From Candidatus Roseilinea mizusawaensis (GTDB lineage Bacteria; Chloroflexota; Anaerolineae; J036; Brachytrichaceae), in the NCBI GenBank assembly GCA_016841965.1, contig JAEANN010000047.1, positions 1-64,000 of the forward strand: a stretch of DNA of 64,000 nucleotides, given 5' to 3'. Each line of letters opens with the position of its first letter. Position 1 is the stretch's first letter. Below the pieces are notes generated by a model. The model did no database searches and had not been told where the DNA came from. It saw only the letters and a list, made by a program, of their open reading frames with translations. Shown here one piece after another: positions 37,923-46,530 of this stretch. Position numbers and translations under genes: made by a program.

Positions 37923-38586
37923 CATGCTCACGCGCGCGTTGACCAGGGTGTCGCTGCAGCGCTGGATCATGCTGCTGGCCGGCCTGACCTGTTTCGGCTT
38001 TGGCGTGGCACTGATGGTCAAAGCCGGCCTCGGCCTCAGCCCGTGGGAATCTTTGCATCAGGGTATCTCCTTCCACACCGGCATCCCCATCGGCACAGTG
38101 AGCATTCTGCTCGGCGCGCCGATCCTGCTGCTGTGGCTTCCGCTCGGTGAGCGCCCCGGCATTGGCACCGTTCTCAACGTCGTGTTGATCGGCCTGGTCA
38201 CCAACGTCAGCCTGAGCATGCTGCCTGGCTTCACGCACTTCGTGGGGCAACTGGTCGAGATGGCGCTGGGCATCGCCGTCATCGGCCTGGGAAGCGCCTT
38301 GTATCTGGGCAGTCGGTTGGGGGCCGGCCCGCGCGACGGGCTGATGATGGGACTATCACGCAAGACCGGCCGGAGCATCCGCCTGACCCGCACCGCCATC
38401 GAGATTACCGTGCTGCTGATTGCCTGGCTGCTGGGCGGCACGATCGGCCTCGGCACGCTGGCATTTGCGCTGGGCATTGGGCCGGCCGTGCAACTGGCCT
38501 TCAAGCTGCTGCGCCTCGATGCGGCAGTGCGACCGGTCGCCAGGGCCACACCGGCCATCGAGCCGGCCCGCCTTCCTGCAGAATGA
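37906..38586 (+). CDS. YczE/YitT family membrane protein
   Basis: GFGVALMVKAGLGLSPWESLHQGIS, LGSRLGAGPRDGLMMGLSRKTG; overlaps the preceding gene by 17 nt. Confidence 0.85.
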   Translation: MRATLDMLTRALTRVSLQRWIMLLAGLTCFGFGVALMVKAGLGLSPWESLHQGISFHTGIPIGTVSILLGAPILLLWLPLGERPGIGTVLNVVLIGLVTNVSLSMLPGFTHFVGQLVEMALGIAVIGLGSALYLGSRLGAGPRDGLMMGLSRKTGRSIRLTRTAIEITVLLIAWLLGGTIGLGTLAFALGIGPAVQLAFKLLRLDAAVRPVARATPAIEPARLPAE

Positions 38587-39863
38587 TGAAACGCGCACCC
38601 TCCCGATTCGCATTTGCCGTGCTATGCGCCGGCGCGCTTGCATGTGGCGTCTGGTTTGCCCTGCCCGACACCCGCCAGCGCCTGGTCGAGGTCACCGGCG
38701 AGGAAACGGCGCTAGCGCAACTGCGCGCCTTGTGGAATCTGGCTTTAGAGCAGACGCGCCCACCGTTGAACCTTGCGCCCGACGCGCCCATCGCGCACAT
38801 TCAGGGTCTCAGCCCATTTGGCGTCAACACTTTTCTGGAGCAGGAAGTGGAGGAGGTGAAGCGCGCGCGGACGCTGCAGATGATCCGCGAAGCCGGCTTT
38901 GCCTGGGTGCGCCAGGAATTTCCTTGGGCCGACATCGAGATCCACGCCAAGGGAGACTTTGAAGATCGCCGCCACGAGCCGGCGCGCAGCGCATGGGACA
39001 AGTATGACAACATCGTTGACCTGGTCGAACAGCACGGTTTGCAACTGATCGTGCGCCTCAGCTCGCCGCCGGAATGGGCACATGCCGGCTACGCCGACTT
39101 GGGCCGGTTTGGGCCGCCGGCTGATTTTAATGACTTCGCCGACTATGTGGCCGCTGTCGTATCGCGCTACAAAGGCCGCATCCGCTATTACCAGATCTGG
39201 AACGAACCAAACATCTACCCCGAATGGGGTGAGCAGGCCGTCAACCCAGAAGACTATGCGCGACTACTGTGCCTGGCGCACGAGCGCGCCAAACAGATCG
39301 ACCCCGATGTGGTGATTTTGGCCGCCGCGCTTGCGCCAACCGTCGCCCAGGATGGCCGCGACCTGAGCGACCTGATCTACTTCCAGCGCATGTACAACGC
39401 CGGGGCCGGCCGCTGCTTCGACATCGCCTCGGCGCAGGGATACGGCCTCTTCTCCGGGCCATATGACCGCCGGCTTAGCCCATTGACAACCAATATTGCC
39501 CGGCACACACTCATGCGCGACATCATGGTAAACAACGGCGACGCCGGCAAACCGATCTGGCTGGCCGAAGTCAACTGGAACGCCGTGCCCAATAGGCCGG
39601 GCGAGATCGAGGGCGTGGGACGTTTCGGCATAGTGACCGAAGAGGCGCAAGCGCGCTATGTGCCAATGGCCTACGCGCGCGCCCAGCAGGAATGGCCGTG
39701 GGTGGGCGTGATGTCGGTATGGTTCTTCAAGCGGCCCTCGGACACCGAGCGTAACCAGTCGTGGTATTACTTCCGCATGGTCGAGCCGGACTTCACGCCT
39801 ACGCCGCTGTACGAAGCGATGAAGTCGTATATCCACGCGCGCATCTACAGGCAGTCGCCCTGA
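38583..39863 (+). CDS. Glycoside hydrolase clan A-like secreted protein
   Basis: FAWVRQEFPWADIE, YYQIWNEPNIYPEWGE, IWLAEVNWN; N-terminal signal/anchor. Confidence 0.82.
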   Translation: MMKRAPSRFAFAVLCAGALACGVWFALPDTRQRLVEVTGEETALAQLRALWNLALEQTRPPLNLAPDAPIAHIQGLSPFGVNTFLEQEVEEVKRARTLQMIREAGFAWVRQEFPWADIEIHAKGDFEDRRHEPARSAWDKYDNIVDLVEQHGLQLIVRLSSPPEWAHAGYADLGRFGPPADFNDFADYVAAVVSRYKGRIRYYQIWNEPNIYPEWGEQAVNPEDYARLLCLAHERAKQIDPDVVILAAALAPTVAQDGRDLSDLIYFQRMYNAGAGRCFDIASAQGYGLFSGPYDRRLSPLTTNIARHTLMRDIMVNNGDAGKPIWLAEVNWNAVPNRPGEIEGVGRFGIVTEEAQARYVPMAYARAQQEWPWVGVMSVWFFKRPSDTERNQSWYYFRMVEPDFTPTPLYEAMKSYIHARIYRQSP

Positions 39864-39882
39864 CGCGACCTGACACACTGCG

Positions 39883-40554
39883 ATGAAACCAAGGACCTTA
39901 CCTCTGCTCATCCGTGTGGCCATCCTGGCTGCGTTGGCTCTAGCCTGCGCCGGCGCTCCCCGCGCGCCATCGCTGGGCGGCCTGGCATACGATCCATTTT
40001 ACGAAGGGCGCAGCCAGTGGGAGATTGCAGCCACACCCGAAGGGAGTGCTGCCCCACCGGCGCCCACACAAACGCGCGCGCCGATTGCTCCTGCCACGCC
40101 ACAACCAACCGCCAACATCGAACCGCCGGCCGGGCCAACCTCCTCCCCCACGAGCAATCAGGCGCCGATCAACGGTGACACGCCCGAACCGGCCGCGCAA
40201 CCCTCTAACGTTGGCTATGCCGATCTCGTCGCGCAGGCGCTGTCCCTCGGCGAAGAGCAACGTGCCACATTCTTTGCCTCGCTGGCCGGCCTGAGCGCCA
40301 ATAACTGGCAAGGCCAGTTGCAAGCGACCCGGTTCGACGCAGAACGCGCCGTGCTGATGATCAACATAGCGCCAACAACCGATGGCACACAAGACGGGCC
40401 AGATGTGCTGGTGAACGTGACCAGCGATGCAGCGCAACAATTCAACATAGGGGACAACGTGCAAATCTCCGGGGTGATCGTCAGCGCGCGCAGCGAACCG
40501 GGCACAGACTTGCTGGTGGAGATCGCCAACGCCGTGGTGGAGAGAGCACCATAA
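39883..40554 (+). CDS. Secreted/lipoprotein with Pro/Thr linker and OB-like C-terminus
   Basis: LALACAG lipobox-like; C-term QLQATRFDAERAVLMINIAPTTDG...FNIGDNVQISGVIVSA. Confidence 0.65.
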   Translation: MKPRTLPLLIRVAILAALALACAGAPRAPSLGGLAYDPFYEGRSQWEIAATPEGSAAPPAPTQTRAPIAPATPQPTANIEPPAGPTSSPTSNQAPINGDTPEPAAQPSNVGYADLVAQALSLGEEQRATFFASLAGLSANNWQGQLQATRFDAERAVLMINIAPTTDGTQDGPDVLVNVTSDAAQQFNIGDNVQISGVIVSARSEPGTDLLVEIANAVVERAP

Positions 40555-40620
40555 GGCCGGCAACTATCAACTTCTCAGTGATCTCCTGTTATACCCCATG
40601 CTCAGGTATGTCGGGGCAAG

Positions 40621-40947
40621 TCACGGCTGGGAAGTTGAGTCGGGGTTGCGCGGATCGTCGGTGTAAAAATAACGAATGCGCCCGGTCAGCGTTTCCAGCT
40701 TCAGCGGCAATGTCAGACCGTTGCGGGCTTCATTCGGCACAAAAACCCAGCGCCCCGGTAGCACAGCAATCGCGTGTTGGATATCTGCCGGCACATTGGG
40801 ATCGAGCGTGGGGGCCGGCCCTTTCAGCCGGATCAGCCAGCGATCTTTGTCAGCTTGATACGCCACCACCTCAGCCTCGAAGGTCACCTTTAGCCGGACG
40901 TTGCCGGGCAGGCGCCATCCAAAAGAGACAGACATGCTATCGCTCAT
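40621..40947 (-). CDS. Conserved hypothetical protein
   Basis: 108 aa ORF; MSDSMSVSFGWRLPGNVRLKVTFEAEVVAYQADKDRWLIRLKG. Confidence 0.6.
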   Translation of the reverse strand: MSDSMSVSFGWRLPGNVRLKVTFEAEVVAYQADKDRWLIRLKGPAPTLDPNVPADIQHAIAVLPGRWVFVPNEARNGLTLPLKLETLTGRIRYFYTDDPRNPDSTSQP

Positions 40948-42154
40948 AAGGTCACACCATACCCCTCTTTATAATCTTGGCGTGTTGGAGGGACAAGGTC
41001 AGGCGCAAACGCACATTCGCTTGTGGGTTGTTGCAGCGTCTCTGACGACAACACTGCTGGCAACATCTTGCAGCCCAGCCAAACCAGACGCAACGCTGGA
41101 TGCTGCCGCCATGCGGGCGCTGGCAGCTACAACGATTGCGTCGATTCCCACCGCAGCGCCGCTCACACCACGCGCCCCAACGCGCACACCTGCCGGCGAT
41201 CAAGCGCCGACGCCACCTATACCGTCACCCACGCCGACGCAAGTGAGCGTGTGGCAGAGCGTGTCGCAGAGCGCGCCGCAACCGGCACAGTCAGCCGCCG
41301 TCCAGTACACTGTGCAGGCTGGCGATACGCTGCTGGCTATTGCCTACCGGCACAACGTCTCGATGGCAGCAATCCAACTGGCAAACGGTATGGGTGCGTC
41401 GCAGATCGTCCGACTGGGCGAGACGCTCACCATCCCAGCCGAAAAGATCGCCCCTGATGAAAGCCCGTTTTGGATTGTGCATATCACGCAAGCCGGCCAG
41501 ACTCTGTCCGGCATCGCGCAGATGTACGGCGTGAGCACCGCGGCACTGGTGCGCATTAACCAGATCGCCGATATGGATGCCCTCCACGTGGACCAAAAGT
41601 TGATCGTGCCGCTGACATCGCTCTTTGTGGGCGCAGAACCGACGTCCAGACCCGTTGCAGCCACAGCAGCAGCTACGGCAGGTCAGCCAGCGGCGCAACC
41701 CACTGCCAGAGCAACTGCGCCGCCACCACCCCAGCTTGCCTACTCGGATGTCGGCGGAGCCGATGCATTCCGGGCGCGTTTGCTAGAGCTACACAACGCC
41801 GAACGCGCAGCAGTCGGTGTGCCCCCCCTCGTCATGTCGCCACTGCTCCAACAAGCAGCCCAACTGCACGCCCAAGACTGCGCAGCGCGCGGGTTTGGCA
41901 GCCATACCGGCTCAGACGGTTCGACCTCGCGCATTCGCATTGCGCGAGCCGGTTTCACCGGCCGCATCACCGGTGAGAACTGGGCATTCGGGCGCTCGCC
42001 AGATCGCGTCTTCGACATGTGGTTTCACCAGGAGTACCCCGACGGCCCACACCGGCTGAACATCCTGTCGGCCCGCTACACCGAAGTCGGGTTTGGCATT
42101 GCCGATGCGGGAAATGGCGGGTTCTACTTCATCGCCAATTTTGGCGCGCCCTAG
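40934..42154 (+). CDS. LysM (x2) + CAP/SCP domain lipoprotein
   Basis: YTVQAGDTLLAIAYRHNVSMAAIQLANGM; second LysM VHITQAGQTLSGIAQMYGV; CAP FRARLLELHNAERAAVGVPPL...WFHQEYPDGPHRLNIL; exact start uncertain. Confidence 0.88.
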   Translation: MLSLIRSHHTPLYNLGVLEGQGQAQTHIRLWVVAASLTTTLLATSCSPAKPDATLDAAAMRALAATTIASIPTAAPLTPRAPTRTPAGDQAPTPPIPSPTPTQVSVWQSVSQSAPQPAQSAAVQYTVQAGDTLLAIAYRHNVSMAAIQLANGMGASQIVRLGETLTIPAEKIAPDESPFWIVHITQAGQTLSGIAQMYGVSTAALVRINQIADMDALHVDQKLIVPLTSLFVGAEPTSRPVAATAAATAGQPAAQPTARATAPPPPQLAYSDVGGADAFRARLLELHNAERAAVGVPPLVMSPLLQQAAQLHAQDCAARGFGSHTGSDGSTSRIRIARAGFTGRITGENWAFGRSPDRVFDMWFHQEYPDGPHRLNILSARYTEVGFGIADAGNGGFYFIANFGAP

Positions 42155-42447
42155 GCGCGCCCTAATCATGCTTGACTGGTTGGTGGCCAAGTGTTACACT
42201 CGGCCCGTCACCGCGTTGTGAAGAGATATCGCAGTGGTTTGGCGTGTGACTACCTGCTCACACAGGCGCCCCGGTTGCGCCTCGCCCACGTGAGACCGTA
42301 AAGGAGGTGATCTCCAGCCGCACAAGTTGTGTAAATCCAAGCAACTCGAGCCTTGCATTTCATGTGAATCTCAGCTAATAGTCGTTATCTAGCTCTATTG
42401 AGTCCGCTATCTTCAGATTCTGTTCAATTTTGGAGGAGATCAAAAGC

Positions 42448-43938
42448 ATGTTTGGAACACGAGGAGCCAGCAATCAAAGGCTGGCGTTGATCAGCGGGGC
42501 GATCGTTGCGATGGTGCTCACAGCGTGCGCCGGCGCGCCGGCGCCCACGCAGGCGCCAGCAGCTCAGGCGCCCACAGAGGCGCCAGCAGCTCAGGCGCCC
42601 ACAGAGGCGCCAGCAGCTCAGGCGCCCACAGAGGCGCCAGCAGCCCAAGCACCAGCGGGGAGCGGCGAGTCGACATTCATTAGTTGGTACCAGTACGACG
42701 AAACCAACACCGACGAAAAGTCCGACGAGCGCGTAGGCAATGCTTACTTGCGCAGAACCATTCCGCTGTTCAACGAAGAATTCAAGGGCAAGTACAAGTG
42801 GGTTAACCAGCCTCAGGCCTGGGACAAAATGGTGCTGAATCTGGTGGCAGCCGTGCAGGGCGGCGGTGAAGTACCGGATGTCATGCAGGTTGACGCATCG
42901 GCTGTAGCGACGACTCTGTACCAGAATGGCGCGATGGAAGATCTGACCGACTGGATCAAGGCACAGCCTTGGTTCAGCGACATTGACCCTGGCGCAATCA
43001 GTGCTTGCACCGGTCTGGACGGCAAAATCTACTGCGTGCCGATTGCCGAGTCGCCGCAACTGGTTTTCTACTGGTCAGACCACTTCCCGAACGGCTATCC
43101 CAAGACCCCTGAGGAGTTCATGACTCAGGCCGAGGCGCTAAAGCAAAAAGGGATATACGCAATTACCTTCTTTGGGTCAACCGATTTCGATGGCTCTGCA
43201 GCAACCCGCTTCTTCTTCACCGCGCTGGCATCGTTCGGCGGCGGATACGATGATGGCAAGGGCAACATGCTGCTGAACAGGCCGGAGAATGTCAAAGCTG
43301 TAGAGTTCATCCGCGAGATCGTGGCCAAGGGCTACGCACCGGAGATCGTGTTCGCCGGCAAGTTCCAGGAAGAGGAGCCGATGAAGACAGCCGAAGCCGC
43401 CTCGTTCCCCACCGGCATTTTCGGCTATCGCTACGTGAACCCGCTGCGCGCGCCCAGCGGCAAAGAGTACAACACCAAGACCGAAAAGGACATGATCGAT
43501 GCCATCGAAGCGGGCGATGTGAAGATTTCGTCTTTCCTCGCGCCAGCGGGCAGCAAGCCGAGCTGCGGTCTGGGTGTGGCCGGTTTGATCATTCCCAAGG
43601 GCGCAAAGAATCCCGAGGGCGCAAAGGCCTACATCAACTGGATCATGGATCAGCGCAATAATGCCGACTGGGTCATTGGTCCGGGCGGCGGTGTGCCATC
43701 GGTGAACACAACCCGCCAGGCAGATGCTTTCCAAAGCACGTTCTACAAGCAGGCGATCGAGGCAACTGCCGGCCTGTGCCGACCCTGGCAGGGCACGCTG
43801 ACCAATCCGCCGGAAGCCCAGAAGATCATTGCCACAGTGATCTACAAGCTCATCAAGGAAGACCCAACCGCAGACATCGCCACCGAACTGCAGAAGGCCC
43901 AGGACGAATACAACCGCCAGTACGCGCCAGGTTCATAG
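42448..43938 (+). CDS. ABC sugar-transporter substrate-binding lipoprotein
   Basis: VLTACAG lipobox; ISWYQYDETN...PLFNEEFKGKYKWVNQPQAWDKMVLNLVAAVQGGGEVPDVMQVDA; GGAGGAG RBS. Confidence 0.92.
   Translation: MFGTRGASNQRLALISGAIVAMVLTACAGAPAPTQAPAAQAPTEAPAAQAPTEAPAAQAPTEAPAAQAPAGSGESTFISWYQYDETNTDEKSDERVGNAYLRRTIPLFNEEFKGKYKWVNQPQAWDKMVLNLVAAVQGGGEVPDVMQVDASAVATTLYQNGAMEDLTDWIKAQPWFSDIDPGAISACTGLDGKIYCVPIAESPQLVFYWSDHFPNGYPKTPEEFMTQAEALKQKGIYAITFFGSTDFDGSAATRFFFTALASFGGGYDDGKGNMLLNRPENVKAVEFIREIVAKGYAPEIVFAGKFQEEEPMKTAEAASFPTGIFGYRYVNPLRAPSGKEYNTKTEKDMIDAIEAGDVKISSFLAPAGSKPSCGLGVAGLIIPKGAKNPEGAKAYINWIMDQRNNADWVIGPGGGVPSVNTTRQADAFQSTFYKQAIEATAGLCRPWQGTLTNPPEAQKIIATVIYKLIKEDPTADIATELQKAQDEYNRQYAPGS
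42540..42651 (+). repeat. 27-nt tandem repeat encoding (APTEAPAAQ)n linker
   Basis: GCGCCCACAGAGGCGCCAGCAGCTCAG repeated ~4 times. Confidence 0.92.
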
Positions 43939-43974
43939 ACGCTCTGAGATAACTTGCGCATTCAGCGCGCGTTA

Positions 43975-44014
43975 AACATGTGCCACGTGTACTGTCTTAC
44001 ACGTGGCACATGTT
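43975..44014. promoter_or_regulatory. Perfect 16-bp inverted repeat between substrate-binding and permease genes
   Basis: AACATGTGCCACGTGT-ACTGTCTT-ACACGTGGCACATGTT. Confidence 0.85.
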
Positions 44015-44032
44015 CCATATCGAGGCATTCAC

Positions 44033-45019
44033 ATGGCCACACCCGCCGGCACAGCGTCCGGCCATACTTCTGTATCCTCCTACTCGCACAGACGCCACCA
44101 TATCCAGCAAGGTTTCTTCTCGCGCACATTGCCATTCTGGCTGCTTCTGCCTGCGCTGCTCGTGATTGTGGTCATCCAGGTCATCCCCGCTCTGTTCTCT
44201 TTCTTTCTCAGCACGCAGACCTTCGAACGCGGGGACCAGATCTATGTTGGGCTGCGCAACTTCGAGCGTGTGTTTTCCAGCAGCGCATTCAGCCTCAGCC
44301 TGTTCCACACACTATTCTTTCTGATCGGCTATGTCGCGCTCACACTCATCGCCGGCTTTGTGATCGCGCAGATTCTGAATCGCAAACTGCGCCTATCTCC
44401 GTTCTACATCACAGTCATCTTCGTGCCCTGGGTTTTGTCCGATGTCGTGGTCGGTCTCATTTTCCGGCTGTTCATCGTGCCGGACTACGGCCTGTTCTCC
44501 GCCTTTTTCGCCGATCCGAGGATTTTCCCACCCAAAGGCATCTCGATCCTGACCACGCCGGCGGCGCCGGCGCTGATTGCCGGGGTGCCGTTTCCGCCGG
44601 CGCCGGCCCTGATCTACCTCATTTTCGCCTCGGCGTGGAAAGCCCTGCCATTCATCACCCTGCTCATCCTGGCTGCGCTGCAAACCGTGTCGCATGAACT
44701 CATCGAGAGCGCCGCGATCGATGGCGCCGACAGATGGCGCACAGTGCGCTACATCACGTTTCCACTCATTCTGCCCACCTTAATTGTGGCGCTGTTTAAC
44801 CTGACCCTCACCGGCGTCAACGGCGTGGGCATGGTGTTCAGTTTGACAGGAGGCGGGCCGGGCACCGCCACCGAGGTGCTTAGCTACCTGCTCTACACGA
44901 TTGGCTTTGGCCGGCTGGATTTCGGACGTGCCGCAGCACTGTCAGTCTTCATGGCCATCATTAATCTAACGCTGATTCTGCTCACGTTACGCATCTCGCG
45001 CTCCGAAAAGGAGGCGTGA
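44033..45019 (+). CDS. ABC sugar-transporter permease (MalF-like)
   Basis: TM segments; ESAAIDGADRWRTVRYITFPLILPTL EAA loop. Confidence 0.93.
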   Translation: MATPAGTASGHTSVSSYSHRRHHIQQGFFSRTLPFWLLLPALLVIVVIQVIPALFSFFLSTQTFERGDQIYVGLRNFERVFSSSAFSLSLFHTLFFLIGYVALTLIAGFVIAQILNRKLRLSPFYITVIFVPWVLSDVVVGLIFRLFIVPDYGLFSAFFADPRIFPPKGISILTTPAAPALIAGVPFPPAPALIYLIFASAWKALPFITLLILAALQTVSHELIESAAIDGADRWRTVRYITFPLILPTLIVALFNLTLTGVNGVGMVFSLTGGGPGTATEVLSYLLYTIGFGRLDFGRAAALSVFMAIINLTLILLTLRISRSEKEA

Positions 45020-45031
45020 CCCTACATCGCC

Positions 45032-45988
45032 ATGAACTCAACCTTGTTTGCGTCCTCGCAAGTCTATCGCGCCCGTCGGCGTCTGGCGCCATGGTTGTTC
45101 AACGGCGCCATGATCGTGATTTGTTTCTTTGTGCTGATCCCGGTGCTGGTCACCATTCTCACCTCGCTGAAGGACCAGACCGACGTACAGCGCAACCCGC
45201 CGGTGCTCTTTCCGTGCGACACCTCTGACGGTCAATTCAACCTGAGCGCCTGCCGCTGGTCGGTGGAAGGCTACACGCGCATCCTAGAGCCTCGCCCAAA
45301 TCCCAACGCGCTGCTGGGCTTTGAATACATCGGGCGGATGATCAGCGTCTATCTGCCGAACACACTGATCTATGCAGTTAGCGGGTCAGTGTTGGTGACT
45401 GTGCTGGCCGGCATGGCGGGCTATGTTTTCTCGCGCTATCGCTTTCGCGGCCGGCGCGCGCTGATGCTGGCCATTCTGGCCATCACCGGCATTCCACTGC
45501 TTACCAACCTGATCGCCCTGTATCGCATGGGTGTGGCCCTGCGCCAGGCATTCCCCGGCTACGAAGAACGGCTGTACGTCATTGTTGTCTATGTCGGCTT
45601 CTTTCTGCCGTTCAGCATCTGGGTGGTCAAGAGTTTCTTCGACACCATCCCGCGCGAGCTGGAGGAGGCCTCCTTCATCGACGGCTGCACACCGGTCAGC
45701 TCGCTGATCCGCATTGTTGCGCCGCTGGCGGCGCCCGGCCTGACTTCAGCGTTCCTGATGTCATTTGTCGGCATCTGGAACGAGTTCATCGCCGGCTATC
45801 TGCTGGTCGGCAAAGCCACGCTGCGCACGGCCATGTTCGGCCTGTACGACTTCATCGGCCAGTTCGTCATCGGCTATCAGGTGCTGGCCGCCGGCTGCAT
45901 CATGGTGGCTGCGCCGGTCGTCATCATATTCCTGTTCTTCCGCAAGACATTCTTCCGCGCGATGGTCGAAGGGGCGCTGAAAGGTTAA
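45032..45988 (+). CDS. ABC sugar-transporter permease (MalG-like)
   Basis: TM segments; EEASFIDGCTPVSSLIRIVAPLAAPGL EAA loop. Confidence 0.93.
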   Translation: MNSTLFASSQVYRARRRLAPWLFNGAMIVICFFVLIPVLVTILTSLKDQTDVQRNPPVLFPCDTSDGQFNLSACRWSVEGYTRILEPRPNPNALLGFEYIGRMISVYLPNTLIYAVSGSVLVTVLAGMAGYVFSRYRFRGRRALMLAILAITGIPLLTNLIALYRMGVALRQAFPGYEERLYVIVVYVGFFLPFSIWVVKSFFDTIPRELEEASFIDGCTPVSSLIRIVAPLAAPGLTSAFLMSFVGIWNEFIAGYLLVGKATLRTAMFGLYDFIGQFVIGYQVLAAGCIMVAAPVVIIFLFFRKTFFRAMVEGALKG

Positions 45989-46007
45989 GCGAGTGCAACG
46001 CTGACCT

Positions 46008-46436
46008 CTACTTCAATAGCGTGCGCAACAGCGTCAGGAGCGCGCCGGCCAGACAGATGGTCCCGGCGAGTTGCAGGCCGTTGATCAGCAGCAGCGTGGC
46101 GCAGATCAGCAACGCGACAAACACCAACGCCCATGTCAGCCGCGCCAGGCTATTTTCGATCCGGCGCAAGTCGCCGGTTGAGGACTCGCTCAACTGGGCG
46201 CGGATCTCCAACTGGCCGGCCAGCGCGCGCGAGAGAAACGTGTCGGCCTGCACCGGCAGTTGCACCGTCAGGCGCAACAGCCTGATCGCCTCGGCAAGCA
46301 CATCTTGGGCCGATCGCTGCCCCTGTTTGCTGAAGATGCCCTCGGCAAACGGCTGGATTTCCTTCCAGGCGTTGAACGCGGGGTCGAGCGCCGTGCTCAT
46401 GCCACTCAAGATATTGACTGCTCGGCCCAGATACAA
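46008..46436 (-). pseudogene. Detached C-terminal part of UbiB/ABC1 kinase-like gene
   Basis: LYLGRAVNILSGMSTALDPAFNAWKEIQPFAEGIF continues the UbiB fold; same frame as 46473-47867. Confidence 0.75.
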
Positions 46437-46530
46437 AATATTCTGCGGAATCTGAAACTCCTTTAGGCCCCCCTACAGCTCCCAGCGTGTATCCCGGCCC
46501 AGATACAAAATATTCTGCGGAATCTGAAAC
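46423..46530. repeat. 36-bp perfect direct repeat (46423-46458 and 46495-46530) flanking a 36-bp unique segment
   Basis: cggcccagatacaaaatattctgcggaatctgaaac present twice with 72-nt offset. Confidence 0.95.

Noticed and set aside
42299-42322. Complete or partial 16S rRNA gene on the minus strand
   Set aside because: Similarity is limited to ~22 nt with a 2-nt insertion; flanking sequence does not match the conserved 16S 3' region.
42540-42651. Possible CRISPR-like repeat cluster
   Set aside because: Repeats are contiguous 27-nt units without spacers, in frame, encoding an Ala/Pro linker after a lipobox.
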